NCBI GenBank assembly: GCA_025210775.1
Contig: JAOARB010000032.1
Span: 124,001-188,000 of the forward strand
DNA length: 64,000 nt
Direction of reading: 5' to 3'
Source of the DNA: Prolixibacteraceae bacterium
GTDB lineage: Bacteria > Bacteroidota > Bacteroidia > Bacteroidales > Prolixibacteraceae
Under the pieces are notes generated by a model. The model was given only the letters and a program-made list of their open reading frames with translations, had not been told where the DNA came from and did no database searches. The position numbers and the translations under genes were made by a program. Below, in pieces: positions 18,886-27,875 of this stretch (within the stretch, counting starts at the first letter, position 1; each line of letters begins with the position of its first letter).

Positions 18886-20895
18886 TTATTTTACTCCCTG
18901 AAAATAAGGAGATTCCTCTAATACTAAAGCTGTACGTGAAGGCAAATAGATTTTAATATGATGTTGATTATTATGGTGCGTATCAGGCATTGCATAATAG
19001 GACATCTCTACATCTACACGATTAAATCCACCATATGCAATCGCATCAGAGTGGAAAACGACACGATATCTGGCTGCCTCTGTAGGAATAGAATAACCAT
19101 CATAAGAGTTCTCTGGATGGAAATTAAATATAAACAGATAGCCATCTCTTCTAAATACCAACACCTTATCGTCTTCATGCACCAAAGACAACGATACTTG
19201 AGGCTGAGATAGCAATTTATTTTTATGGACCCATTGGATCAAGTCTCTATCGAAATCGCCTAGCCAATGGTATTTTAATTCTGTGTTCTCTGTAAGCGAC
19301 CATAATCTACGAGCATGGGCATAGGACCAATCATTTCCTTCTCTAGGGAAATCTATCCATTCGGGATGTCCAAATTCGTTGCCCATAAAGTTAAGGTATG
19401 CACCACCGGCTGTAGTCAATGTAATCAGTCGGATCATCTTATGAAGTGCCACTCCCCTGTCGACCTCTAAAGAAGGTTGATCTTTACGCATGGCATAGTA
19501 CATCGCTTTATCAAGTAGACGGAAAATAACAGTCTTATCGCCGACTAAGGCTTGGTCATGGCTTTCAACATAAGAGACCACCTTCTCCTCTGCACGACGA
19601 GAAGTAAGTTGATGGAAGATCTCTCCCATGGACCACTCATAATCACTCTTGTCTTTCACCATTTTAATCCAGAAATCAGGAACGCCCATCGCCATACGAT
19701 AATCGAATCCAATACCGCCCTGATCAAGATCAGCTGCCAATCCAGGCAATCCACTCATCTCTTCTGCAATAGACAATGCACCTGGACGTACTTTTTGAAT
19801 TAGTTTATTAGCCAACCGTAGATAAGCCACCGCATCCCAATCCAGGTTATTATTAAAATAGTCTCCATATTGCGTAAAAGCACGTTCTAGACCGTGATCT
19901 AGATAGAGCATACTCGTTACTCCATCGAAACGGAAACCATCGAACTGAAACTCTTCTAGCCAATATTGAATGTTAGATAAAAGGAAATGCACCACCTCTG
20001 GTTTGCCATAATCGAAACACAAGGAGTCCCATGCAGGATGTAACCCTCTCTCTCCATCATGGAAGAATTGATATTGTGTACCATCGTAAGCACCTAAACC
20101 TTCCACAACATTTTTTACTGCGTGAGAATGGACCAAATCCATGATTACACGAATTCCCATTCCATGGGCAGTATCTATAAGATGTTTTAATTCATCAGGA
20201 GTACCAAAACGAGAAGAAGGGGCAAAGAAACTAGAGACATGATATCCAAAACTCCCATAATAAGGATGTTCAGGGATGGCCATTAACTGGATCACATTAT
20301 ACCCAGCCTTTTCTATTCTAGGAAGTATATTTTCAGTAAAGAAATTATAATCATGAACTTTTTCTGATTCACCAGACATTCCAATATGAGCCTCATAAAT
20401 CAGAGGTTCAGAAGGATGAGCAGGAATATCATTCTTCCAATGATATTGGCTATCTCCTATATTCTGTGCAGTAAATTCTAATGTATCAGGATCTTGCACC
20501 ACATATCTAGCCCAAGCAGGGATACGTTTCCCCGCTCCTTGGTCCCATTCAACCCATAATGCATAAGAAGCACCCACGGGCAACATCTCATTAGGAATTT
20601 GAATAATCCAATTACCAAAAGTAGAAGGTGTAAACTGATATGCCTCATCAGCCTTCCATTGATTTTCATCACACAAAAGATACATCTTAGTCGCATTCGG
20701 AGCCCATTCACGAATCACTAAATGTGAATCGAAAGAGTGAATACCATAATAATCATATCCTCTTGAGAAGTCATCAATAGAAACGCCATTTAAGAACGTT
20801 TGTTCTTTTTCCTTACAGTAAGATCCTAATCGCAATATCTCTTCACGAAAAGGAGCTAACCAAGGATCAGAATCAACGAAATGATCGTTTTTCAT
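18886..20895 (-). CDS. glgB: 1,4-alpha-glucan (glycogen) branching enzyme, GH13
   Basis: This enzyme makes alpha-1,6 branches in glycogen. An N-terminal CBM48-type beta domain (YYGIHSFDSHLVIREWAPNA) precedes the GH13 barrel with VIMDLVHSHA, nucleophile Asp324 in GFRFDGVTSM, acid/base Glu in SIAEEMSG and the ESHDQ transition-state motif, then a C-terminal beta domain. It belongs to the eukaryote-like GH13_8 group common in Bacteroidia. I place the start at the ATG at 20895 (669 residues); the ATG at 20901 is equivalent. A longer frame to 20958 overlaps a perfect hairpin and its extra residues look non-family. It follows kdsB on the same strand and is unlinked to the glycogen cluster at 38.5-45.8 kb. 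Confidence 0.93.
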   Translation of the reverse strand: MKNDHFVDSDPWLAPFREEILRLGSYCKEKEQTFLNGVSIDDFSRGYDYYGIHSFDSHLVIREWAPNATKMYLLCDENQWKADEAYQFTPSTFGNWIIQIPNEMLPVGASYALWVEWDQGAGKRIPAWARYVVQDPDTLEFTAQNIGDSQYHWKNDIPAHPSEPLIYEAHIGMSGESEKVHDYNFFTENILPRIEKAGYNVIQLMAIPEHPYYGSFGYHVSSFFAPSSRFGTPDELKHLIDTAHGMGIRVIMDLVHSHAVKNVVEGLGAYDGTQYQFFHDGERGLHPAWDSLCFDYGKPEVVHFLLSNIQYWLEEFQFDGFRFDGVTSMLYLDHGLERAFTQYGDYFNNNLDWDAVAYLRLANKLIQKVRPGALSIAEEMSGLPGLAADLDQGGIGFDYRMAMGVPDFWIKMVKDKSDYEWSMGEIFHQLTSRRAEEKVVSYVESHDQALVGDKTVIFRLLDKAMYYAMRKDQPSLEVDRGVALHKMIRLITLTTAGGAYLNFMGNEFGHPEWIDFPREGNDWSYAHARRLWSLTENTELKYHWLGDFDRDLIQWVHKNKLLSQPQVSLSLVHEDDKVLVFRRDGYLFIFNFHPENSYDGYSIPTEAARYRVVFHSDAIAYGGFNRVDVEMSYYAMPDTHHNNQHHIKIYLPSRTALVLEESPYFQGVK

Positions 20896-20956
20896 AACCA
20901 TGTTAATTTTGTAGGTTTGGGATAAAAGAGAAAACTCTTTCAGGATGAAGATACAC

Positions 20957-20996
20957 ATATTTTCATGGAGTGCGCTATTTCACCCCATGAAAATAT
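20957..20996 (-). terminator. Intercistronic stem-loop between kdsB and the branching enzyme gene
   Basis: ATATTTTCATGG at 20957 and CCATGAAAATAT at 20985 are a perfect 12-bp inverted repeat starting just after the kdsB stop. No strong U-tract follows in the minus direction, so it could be a weak terminator or an mRNA-stability element. Confidence 0.5.
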
Positions 20997-21001
20997 ATTC
21001 T

Positions 21002-21751
21002 TTATAGAGATCCTTGACTCAAAGCCTTCTCTAGATCCTCAGGGGTATCGATCCCCATTCCCTTGTGGTTAGTTGTAGCCACATGAATATGGTAATCGTT
21101 TTCCAACCAACGCAGTTGCTCTAAAGATTCACTTTTTTCTAAGAAAGAAGGAGCCAATTTTGTAATCTCTTTTAGAACCTCTGCTCTATAGCCATACATG
21201 CCAATATGTCCCCAGAAATTACAATTTTCAATCCATTTTTCACTATCCACACCTCTAACAAAAGGAATTGGACTACGACTAAAATAGATTGCTTTGCCAG
21301 ATGGAGAGAAGATAACTTTCACCTGATTGGGGTCTGCCACCTCTTCATAACTCTGTAAAGGATTAGCCAACGTAGCAATATGAATTGCTTCATTATGGAA
21401 TGCATTTTTTAATGATTCCACTTGCTCTGGTAGGATGAAAGGTTCATCGCCTTGGATGTTAATTACCACATCAAAGGTTGTCTTTTTCAACAGCTCTACT
21501 TTTGCTAACGCTTCCGCAATACGATCCGTACCACTCGGGTGGTCTTCTCTAGTCATGACTACATTTCCACCAAAGTTTTCAACATGTTTATAAATACGCT
21601 GATCATCGGTTGCAACCCACACTTCAGACGTCACTTTCAAGGCTTGTTCAACAACTCTCTGGATCATACTTTTACCATTAATATCAGCCAAAGGCTTACC
21701 TGGAAAACGTGTCGATGCATATCGAGCAGGAATGATGATAATCGATTTCAT
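21002..21751 (-). CDS. kdsB: 3-deoxy-manno-octulosonate cytidylyltransferase
   Basis: KdsB activates Kdo with CTP to CMP-Kdo for the lipid A inner core, implying a Gram-negative outer membrane. The N-terminal IIIIPARYASTRFPGKPL, then TREDHPSGTDRIAEA and INIQGDEPFI are diagnostic. I start at the ATG at 21751 (MKSIIIIPARY, 249 residues), which fits the family; a frame seven codons longer begins at 21772. A perfect TACCTTTG box lies upstream on the same strand. Confidence 0.96.
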   Translation of the reverse strand: MKSIIIIPARYASTRFPGKPLADINGKSMIQRVVEQALKVTSEVWVATDDQRIYKHVENFGGNVVMTREDHPSGTDRIAEALAKVELLKKTTFDVVINIQGDEPFILPEQVESLKNAFHNEAIHIATLANPLQSYEEVADPNQVKVIFSPSGKAIYFSRSPIPFVRGVDSEKWIENCNFWGHIGMYGYRAEVLKEITKLAPSFLEKSESLEQLRWLENDYHIHVATTNHKGMGIDTPEDLEKALSQGSL

Positions 21752-21814
21752 AATACATTTTTTATGATTCATAAATTGAAGTCAAAGGGGGAGCCACTCC
21801 TCCTTATAACCACA

Positions 21815-21822
21815 CAAAGGTA
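21815..21822 (-). promoter_or_regulatory. kdsB promoter -7 box
   Basis: On the minus strand this reads TACCTTTG, an exact TAnnTTTG match about 65 bases before the kdsB start. A TTG-equivalent lies 16 bases upstream, slightly closer than ideal. Confidence 0.55.
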
Positions 21823-21884
21823 TAAGAAATAGACCATTCAACATATTACAGAAGGAAAAGAAATAAGAACCATTAAAAATAACC

Positions 21885-21925
21885 ATGTGACAAATTGTCA
21901 CATCTAAAATAAACCATTACCTTTG
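21885..21925 (+). promoter_or_regulatory. Promoter with overlapping 19-bp palindromic operator
   Basis: TTG at 21895-21897, 20 bases, then TACCTTTG at 21918-21925 is a full Bacteroidota promoter for the downstream activator-lptE-secG operon. Its -33 element sits inside a perfect odd palindrome, ATGTGACAAATTGTCACAT (21885-21903; 9-bp arms around a central A). A dimeric regulator bound there would block the promoter. The regulator is not identifiable from the window. Confidence 0.65.
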
Positions 21926-21998
21926 TCTTTATTTGGTAGAGATCAATCTATTATAATAAAAATACGATTTCTGAAACAAACGAATTAGAGTACTCAAT

Positions 21999-23261
21999 AT
22001 GGTTAATATTCAAGAGGTAAAACAACGATTTAAACTCATTGGAAATTCTGTAGGATTAAACAGAGCCATAGAGGTGGCCATTCAAGTATCCTCAACTGAT
22101 CTTTCCGTGTTGATTACAGGAGAAAGTGGAACGGGAAAAGAGTCATTCCCTCAAATTATACATAACTACTCCCATCGGAAACATGGAAAGTACATTGCCG
22201 TTAACTGTGGTGCTATCCCTGACGGTACTATTGATTCTGAACTCTTTGGACATGAGAAGGGTTCATTTACTGGTGCTGTAAATGACCGTAAAGGTTATTT
22301 CGAGGAGGTTAATGATGGAACCATCTTTTTAGATGAAATAGGCGAATTGCCTCTATCAACACAAGTCCGTCTTTTACGTGTTCTAGAGACTGGGGAGTTT
22401 ATGCGTGTAGGTTCATCTAAGGTTTATAAAACCAATGTTCGTGTCGTTGCGGCAACCAACGTGAACTTACCTCAAGCAATCAAAGAGGGTAAATTTAGGG
22501 AGGATCTTTTCTATAGATTAAATACTGTGCCAATCATCGTTCCTCCCTTACGAGAAAGAGGAGAAGATGTATTGATGTTGTTCCGTAAGTTCGCTATTGA
22601 TTTTGCAGATAAATACAAGATGCCATCAGTAAAGCTACAAAGTGATGCCAAAGAACTAATGATGCGCTACAATTGGCCTGGAAATATCAGACAGCTAAAA
22701 AACATTGCAGAACAAATATCTATTATTGAAAAAGAGAGAGAGATTTCTGCAGACAGACTGATTGGTTATCTACCACAAGATACCATCATTGCAGAAACCA
22801 ATCTGCCAGCACTATATAAAGATGTAGACGAGAAAACCTTTAGTTCAGAAAGAGAGATATTGTATCAAATCCTCTTTGACATGAAAAAAGATATGAACGA
22901 TCTCAAGAAGTTGGTTCATGATGTAATGGAAAAAGATGGTGGTAGTTTAACAACAGAAGAGCAAAAAAGCTATCTTCAAAATCTATATCACGAAAGTGAG
23001 ATGAGCTTTACTCCTGCTGTTCCGACGACCATTACTCCTAGTATCAAAGAGAGTGAACCAAAAGAGATCATTCATCACAACAGTGAAATAGAGGACACAG
23101 AAGAGATCATAGAAGAGTCTCTTTCGATTGTTGATAAAGAGATAGAGCTTATCAATAAAGCTCTCAAGAAACACCAAGGAAAGCGCAAACAAGCAGCCAA
23201 AGACTTAGGTATTTCGGAGAGAACATTGTATCGTAAAATTAAAGAATACAACATATCATGA
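21999..23261 (+). CDS. Sigma-54-dependent transcriptional activator
   Basis: The 420-residue protein has a central AAA+ sigma-54-interaction domain from near the start: Walker A GESGTGKE at 41-48, the sigma-54 contact loop GSFTGA at 88-93, Walker B GTIFLDEIGE around 107-116 and the RFREDLFYRL-like sensor block (KFREDLFYRLN). A low-complexity linker follows, then a C-terminal Fis-type helix-turn-helix (about 378-418). No N-terminal receiver or GAF domain exists, so regulation must come from partner proteins or expression level. The usual contact loop is GAFTGA; the Ser variant here is noted. It overlaps lptE by four bases and heads an envelope operon. Confidence 0.92.
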   Translation: MVNIQEVKQRFKLIGNSVGLNRAIEVAIQVSSTDLSVLITGESGTGKESFPQIIHNYSHRKHGKYIAVNCGAIPDGTIDSELFGHEKGSFTGAVNDRKGYFEEVNDGTIFLDEIGELPLSTQVRLLRVLETGEFMRVGSSKVYKTNVRVVAATNVNLPQAIKEGKFREDLFYRLNTVPIIVPPLRERGEDVLMLFRKFAIDFADKYKMPSVKLQSDAKELMMRYNWPGNIRQLKNIAEQISIIEKEREISADRLIGYLPQDTIIAETNLPALYKDVDEKTFSSEREILYQILFDMKKDMNDLKKLVHDVMEKDGGSLTTEEQKSYLQNLYHESEMSFTPAVPTTITPSIKESEPKEIIHHNSEIEDTEEIIEESLSIVDKEIELINKALKKHQGKRKQAAKDLGISERTLYRKIKEYNIS

Positions 23262-23785
23262 GACATCGCATATTAATCACACTATTGTGTGTTGCCACCC
23301 TAGCTATCTACTCGACGAGTTGTAAAATAGGGTATTCCTTTACTGGAGCCTCATTGTCGCCAGAGATAAAGACTTTTTTTGTAGATTTCTTCCCAAATAG
23401 GGCACGAATAGTGAACCCAAAGCTAAGTCAAGCGTTTCAAGAGAAGTTAACAGATAAATTCTCTAATGAATTAGGATTAACTTCGCAAAGAAATGGTGGA
23501 GATATCGAATTCTCTGGACAAATCGTAAGATATGAGACACGTCCTTTGGGTATTGAAACCTCTAGCGACGGTAGAGATATCGCAGGACAAAGTCGTTTTA
23601 CTATAGGCGTACGTGTGAAATTTGTAAACAATATAAATCATGATCAAGATTTCAATCAGACATTTACAGCTTACGAAGATTTCACAGCCAGTCAAAGTTT
23701 TGCTTCGATAGAAGACGAATATGTTGAAGTCATATTAGAGAAAATCATTACCGATATTTTTAATAAATCAGCTGCAAACTGGTAA
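23258..23785 (+). CDS. lptE: LPS assembly lipoprotein LptE
   Basis: The 175-residue protein begins with a lipoprotein signal whose lipobox is STSC (Cys22). The following KIGYSFTGASLSPEIKTFFVDFFPNRA and the later EYVEVILEKIITDIFNKSAANW match the Bacteroidota LptE family, which plugs the LptD pore that delivers LPS to the outer surface. ATGA overlap with the activator gene indicates translational coupling. Six bases separate it from the next gene. Confidence 0.88.
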   Translation: MRHRILITLLCVATLAIYSTSCKIGYSFTGASLSPEIKTFFVDFFPNRARIVNPKLSQAFQEKLTDKFSNELGLTSQRNGGDIEFSGQIVRYETRPLGIETSSDGRDIAGQSRFTIGVRVKFVNNINHDQDFNQTFTAYEDFTASQSFASIEDEYVEVILEKIITDIFNKSAANW

Positions 23786-23791
23786 TCATAT

Positions 23792-24466
23792 ATGAATCTC
23801 TTAGAGTTTCGAAAAATATTAAACGAAGAAATTCCTATAACGGAAGCATGTCTACCTCTTCTAGAGAAGATGGTAGAGCAATATCCTGCCTTTACCACTG
23901 CACAGATATTGTTATGTAAAGCTTATAAGGAACTTCATAATCTTAAATTTGAAGCTCAAAAAAAGAGATGTGTCATTCACATGGAATTTAGAGAACAATT
24001 AAAAACATTGTTATCAAACACCTCTGAAGTCCTAGAAGAACAAACTAATGAGGGGTTAGATAATGATGAGCTGATGGCACTTATTGATCCTCCTTCACAA
24101 TATCAACTTGAAGGAACATCAAAAAACAAGGTGCCATTCGAGAGTCTTGCAAAAGAACTCTTTGATATACAGAACCATAAAAAAGAACATAGAGAGAATC
24201 AACAAGTATTAATATCCTCTTTTGTCTCTTCCTTTAAGAGTAAAGTAAGTAGGCCAAACAAACGACGAAATTCTATTCTCACAGAGAAGGCAGAAAAAGA
24301 TTCGGATGGATTGATAAGTGAAACATTAGCAAAGATCTATATAAAACAAGAACTTTATGATGAAGCTATTCACACTTACGAAACATTAAGTTTGAAATAT
24401 CCCAAAAAAAATGCTTATTTTGCTGAACGGATTGAAGAGATTAAAGCGTTACATAAAAAACAGTAG
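23792..24466 (+). CDS. TPR-like protein of unknown function
   Basis: The 224-residue protein has no signal peptide. An N-terminal helical region (LEFRKILNEEIPITEACLPLLEKMVEQYP) is followed by a charged, poorly ordered middle and a C-terminal tetratricopeptide-like helix pair (SETLAKIYIKQELYDEAIHTYETLSLKYPKK). The position between lptE and secG is a recurrent Bacteroidota arrangement. Cytoplasmic; perhaps an assembly or scaffold factor for envelope biogenesis, but this is inference. Confidence 0.7.
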   Translation: MNLLEFRKILNEEIPITEACLPLLEKMVEQYPAFTTAQILLCKAYKELHNLKFEAQKKRCVIHMEFREQLKTLLSNTSEVLEEQTNEGLDNDELMALIDPPSQYQLEGTSKNKVPFESLAKELFDIQNHKKEHRENQQVLISSFVSSFKSKVSRPNKRRNSILTEKAEKDSDGLISETLAKIYIKQELYDEAIHTYETLSLKYPKKNAYFAERIEEIKALHKKQ

Positions 24467-24469
24467 AAA

Positions 24470-24838
24470 ATGTACAATGCCCTTATTATTACTATGCTAA
24501 TTGTATCGGTACTTCTTATTTTGATTGTATTGGTACAAAACCCTAAAGGAGGAGGACTTTCGAACTCTTTCTCTGGATCAACTCAAATAATGAGTGTCAA
24601 GAACCAAAAAGATAGATTATCAAGAACTACCTGGACTTTTGCAGGTATTATTTTCTTTTTGTGTATTATTTCATCTTCTGTTCTTCCAAACAGAACAGCA
24701 GCGAATGGTACTCGTATTAACAGAGAAGTTCTTGAAAACGTAAATACAGGATCAGATGTCGTTATTCCAGAAGCAGGTACTCCTGCTCCAGAGGCAACAA
24801 CAGATCAAACTTCTGACGATAATAACGAAGTAAAATAA
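24470..24838 (+). CDS. secG: Preprotein translocase subunit SecG
   Basis: The 122-residue protein shows two membrane segments (about residues 3-22 and 55-72) separated by the conserved QNPKGGGLSNSF loop, as in SecG, which assists SecYEG translocation. The C-terminal 45 residues are acidic, Thr/Glu-rich and variable. It starts three bases after the TPR gene and ends the operon at a strong terminator. Confidence 0.93.
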   Translation: MYNALIITMLIVSVLLILIVLVQNPKGGGLSNSFSGSTQIMSVKNQKDRLSRTTWTFAGIIFFLCIISSSVLPNRTAANGTRINREVLENVNTGSDVVIPEAGTPAPEATTDQTSDDNNEVK

Positions 24839-24857
24839 TCACTTCGTTTTCGTTTTG

Positions 24858-24898
24858 AAAAAAAGGTTATCTCTCTTTACAGAGGTAACCTTTTTTTT
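24858..24898 (+). terminator. Terminator of the activator-lptE-secG operon
   Basis: AAAAGGTTATCTCT pairs with AGAGGTAACCTTTT (one imperfect position) followed by T8. Confidence 0.85.
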
Positions 24899-24934
24899 GT
24901 AGAGAGACATAGTGACAGGTTGTTAAAAAAGGAG

Positions 24935-25030
24935 TGTCATAATGTATGACAAAAGATCCACAAAACAGTTTGGCACAATATATGATTATGGAGAAAGTGG
25001 TTATATGATATATAACTCCTTTCTCCATAA
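24935..25030 (+). promoter_or_regulatory. groESL upstream regulatory region with two palindromes
   Basis: TGTCATA-ATG-TATGACA at 24935-24951 is a perfect 7-bp-arm palindrome. At 24986-25030 lies a 45-base hairpin with 21-base arms and a GAT loop; the outer 12 bp (TTATGGAGAAAG against CTTTCTCCATAA) are perfect and only one mismatch and one wobble occur further in. Its end is about 75 bases before the groES start. It is not the HrcA CIRCE operator (TTAGCACTC-N9-GAGTGCTAA). No TAnnTTTG box is evident. Confidence 0.6.
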
Positions 25031-25106
25031 CTTTCTATTTACGCAAAGAGAATAGGAAATAGAGAAACGATATCACAAAAAAAAACAAACAAAAATATAA
25101 CGTAAA

Positions 25107-25385
25107 ATGGCAGAATTAAAAGGTAAAATCTTAGCAGGTAAGATTCTTGTAGAGCCACAAGAAGCAGTAACTCAAACTGCAGGCGGATTATATATCCCTG
25201 ATTCAGCAAAAGAAAAACCACAACAAGGAAAAGTGAGAATGGTAGGCGCAGCTAAAAAAGATGAGCCTATGGAAATCAAAGTAGGAGATGTGGTTTCTTA
25301 CGGAAAATATGCTGGTACTGAACTTGATATTGATGGTGTAGATTATCTTCTACTATCTCAAACAGATGTTCTTTACATCAGCTAA
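25107..25385 (+). CDS. groS: Co-chaperonin GroES
   Basis: The 92-residue Cpn10 subunit forms the heptameric lid of GroEL. Typical features are the KGKILAGKILVEP start, the mobile loop around EAVTQTAGGLYIPDSAKEK and the GDVVSYGKYAGTELDIDG roof/core. It lies 52 bases ahead of groEL in the standard operon. Confidence 0.98.
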   Translation: MAELKGKILAGKILVEPQEAVTQTAGGLYIPDSAKEKPQQGKVRMVGAAKKDEPMEIKVGDVVSYGKYAGTELDIDGVDYLLLSQTDVLYIS

Positions 25386-25437
25386 TATCAATTATTTCCA
25401 ATATATTTTTTTACGTAATATAATTAATTAGACAATC

Positions 25438-27072
25438 ATGGCTAAAGAAATTAAATTCAATATAGAAGCTCGTGATCTACTTAAACAAGGTGTAGATCAA
25501 CTAGCAAATGCAGTTAAAGTAACTTTAGGACCTAAAGGTCGTAATGTAATCATCGATCGCAAATTCGGTGCACCACACGTAACTAAAGATGGTGTAACTG
25601 TAGCTAGAGAAGTGGAACTAGAAGATTCATTTGCAAACATGGGTGCACAGCTTTTGAAAGAAGTAGCATCTAAGACTGCAGACGATGCTGGTGATGGTAC
25701 AACTACTGCAACTGTTTTAGCACAAGCTATCATCAATGTTGGATTGAAAAACGTAACTGCTGGTGCTAACCCAATGGACCTTAAAAGAGGTATCGACAAA
25801 GCAGTAAAAGTAATTGTTGAAAACATCAAAGGACAAGCACAAAATGTTGGTGACGATTACAACAAAATCGAGCAAGTAGCACGTATCTCTGCAAACAACG
25901 ACGAGACTATCGGTAAGTTGATTGCTAATGCAATGGAGAAAGTACAAAAAGAAGGTGTTATTACAGTTGAAGAAGCCAAAGGTACTGAAACATATGTAGA
26001 CGTAGTTGAAGGTATGCAATTCGATCGTGGTTACATCTCTCCTTACTTCATCACTAATACAGAGAAGATGGATGCTGAATTGGAAAACCCATTCATACTT
26101 ATCCACGACAAGAAGATCGCAAACATGAAAGATCTTGTTCCTGTATTAGAAGCATCACACCAAGCAGGGCGTCCTCTATTGATCGTAGCTGAAGATATCG
26201 AAGGAGAAGCTCTTGCAACATTGGTAGTAAACCGTCTTCGTGCAGGTTTGAAAGTATGTGCTGTTAAAGCTCCAGGTTTCGGTGATCGTCGTAAAGAGAT
26301 GCTAGAAGATCTAGCAATCCTTACTGGTGGTACAGTGATCAGCGAAGAAAAAGGAATGAAGCTAGAGCAAGCTAATCTTCAAATGTTAGGTCAAGCAGAG
26401 AAAGTAACAGTAGACAAAGAAAACACAACTGTTGTTAACGGACTAGGTGCGAAAGAGAATATTAAAGCTCGTGTAGGTCAAATCCGTGCTCAAATGGACA
26501 CTGCAACTTCAGACTATGATAAAGAAAAACTACAAGAACGTCTTGCTAAACTAGCAGGTGGTGTAGCTGTTCTTTATGTAGGTGCTGCTTCAGAAGTAGA
26601 GATGAAAGAGAAAAAAGACCGTGTGGATGATGCCCTTTCTGCAACAAGAGCTGCAGTAGAAGAAGGAATCGTTCCTGGTGGTGGAGTTGCATATATCCGT
26701 GCAATGGCTTCTCTTGAAAATGTTACTGGAGACAACGAAGACGAACAAACAGGTGTTGAGATCATCCGCAAAGCTATTGAGGCTCCTCTTCGTACAATGG
26801 TTTCTAATGCAGGTCTTGAAGGTGCTGTTATCGTTCAAAAGATCCAAGAAGGAGAAGGCGATTTCGGTTACAATGCACGCACAGGAAATTACGAGAACCT
26901 TCTTTCAACAGGGGTTATCGATCCAGCTAAAGTAAGCCGTGTAGCTCTAGAAAATGCTGCATCTATTGCAGGAATGTTCTTGACTACAGAGTGTGTATTG
27001 GTTGAAGAAAAGACAGAAGATCCAATGCCAGCAGGTGCACCAGGAATGGGTGGAATGCCAGGCATGATGTAA
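25438..27072 (+). CDS. groL: Chaperonin GroEL
   Basis: The 544-residue Cpn60 subunit folds proteins in an ATP-driven ring. The nucleotide-binding GDGTTTATVLAQ, the AAVEEGIVPGGGVA signature and the C-terminal GMGGMPGMM tail are all present, and the length is standard. Second gene of groES-groEL, ended by a terminator. A single copy is seen here. Confidence 0.99.
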   Translation: MAKEIKFNIEARDLLKQGVDQLANAVKVTLGPKGRNVIIDRKFGAPHVTKDGVTVAREVELEDSFANMGAQLLKEVASKTADDAGDGTTTATVLAQAIINVGLKNVTAGANPMDLKRGIDKAVKVIVENIKGQAQNVGDDYNKIEQVARISANNDETIGKLIANAMEKVQKEGVITVEEAKGTETYVDVVEGMQFDRGYISPYFITNTEKMDAELENPFILIHDKKIANMKDLVPVLEASHQAGRPLLIVAEDIEGEALATLVVNRLRAGLKVCAVKAPGFGDRRKEMLEDLAILTGGTVISEEKGMKLEQANLQMLGQAEKVTVDKENTTVVNGLGAKENIKARVGQIRAQMDTATSDYDKEKLQERLAKLAGGVAVLYVGAASEVEMKEKKDRVDDALSATRAAVEEGIVPGGGVAYIRAMASLENVTGDNEDEQTGVEIIRKAIEAPLRTMVSNAGLEGAVIVQKIQEGEGDFGYNARTGNYENLLSTGVIDPAKVSRVALENAASIAGMFLTTECVLVEEKTEDPMPAGAPGMGGMPGMM

Positions 27073-27095
27073 TCTTACATCTATAGATATTTTTC

Positions 27096-27133
27096 AAAGG
27101 ATCTACCATATTTTTGGTAGATCCTTTTTTTTC
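27096..27133 (+). terminator. groESL terminator
   Basis: AAGGATCTACCA pairs with TGGTAGATCCTT around a short AT loop, followed by T8. Confidence 0.85.
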
Positions 27134-27663
27134 GTTGTAACTCTACAGCCCAACTTCACTCTATGCTATTTACAAAAGTCCTAACAATAGATTATATTAT
27201 TTCAACAATCATCAATTCTCAGTGGTAAACTCCAAACCACAAGCTCCCATTATCATTAGATACAAACGATCCTCTCCTTCACAAACACAATAAGAAGCAG
27301 TCAAACTTTAACTCCCCACCAACTCCATAGGATTAGAAACAGAGTATTCATCAAACCGATAAGAATAAATCCATAAACAAAGAGTCAAAACAGACAACAC
27401 TATACACATCTACACAAACAACACAAAAGGGAGTTTTTTGATCATAAATAGCAAACACACACAACAAACACCACCAGCAAGCAAACACTATAATACTGAT
27501 ACAATTCAATATATCACTCAACAACGACATACTATTAACAATTAAACACACTTAAATTTAATAGTAAAATTAAAGAGTCACTGATTTGGCATACATAAAA
27601 TCTAACGAAGACGAGTAATCAGGATAAACAGAAGTATATGACATCCTTATTCATGAATAGCTA
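27134..27663. other. Gene-free AT-rich spacer after groEL
   Basis: About 530 bases with no credible ORF, RNA or repeat. Short frames on the minus strand have no recognisable composition. It ends where the duplicated lipoprotein unit begins. Confidence 0.5.
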
Positions 27664-27875
27664 TCAATCAAATCATTATTTAAATGTCATACTATTACGG
27701 TCAAAAATGTGAGTATAGACATACAATCCCCACAGTATACTTTATTTGGAATTAGTTCGAATAAATTAACGTTTTTAAGTTCTTTTGTATTAATCAAAAC
27801 CATCCCCAAGAATAAAACGCCAAACCTATTTTAAGAACCATATTCTATTACTAATAGTTAGAATCAATTAAAAGG

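Noticed and set aside
24969..24992. TTTGGCACAATATATGAT as a sigma-54 promoter for groES
   Set aside because: The TGGCAC half is present but the -12 half is ATGAT rather than TTGCW, so the invariant GC is missing.
25717..26106. Long antisense ORFs inside groEL, rplU, serS and other highly expressed genes
   Set aside because: They are frame shadows produced by the codon bias of the real genes and have no independent start or family signal.
27351..27551. A 66-codon minus-strand ORF after groEL
   Set aside because: Low-complexity hydrophobic/Cys-rich translation of A/C-rich sequence, no motif, no promoter.
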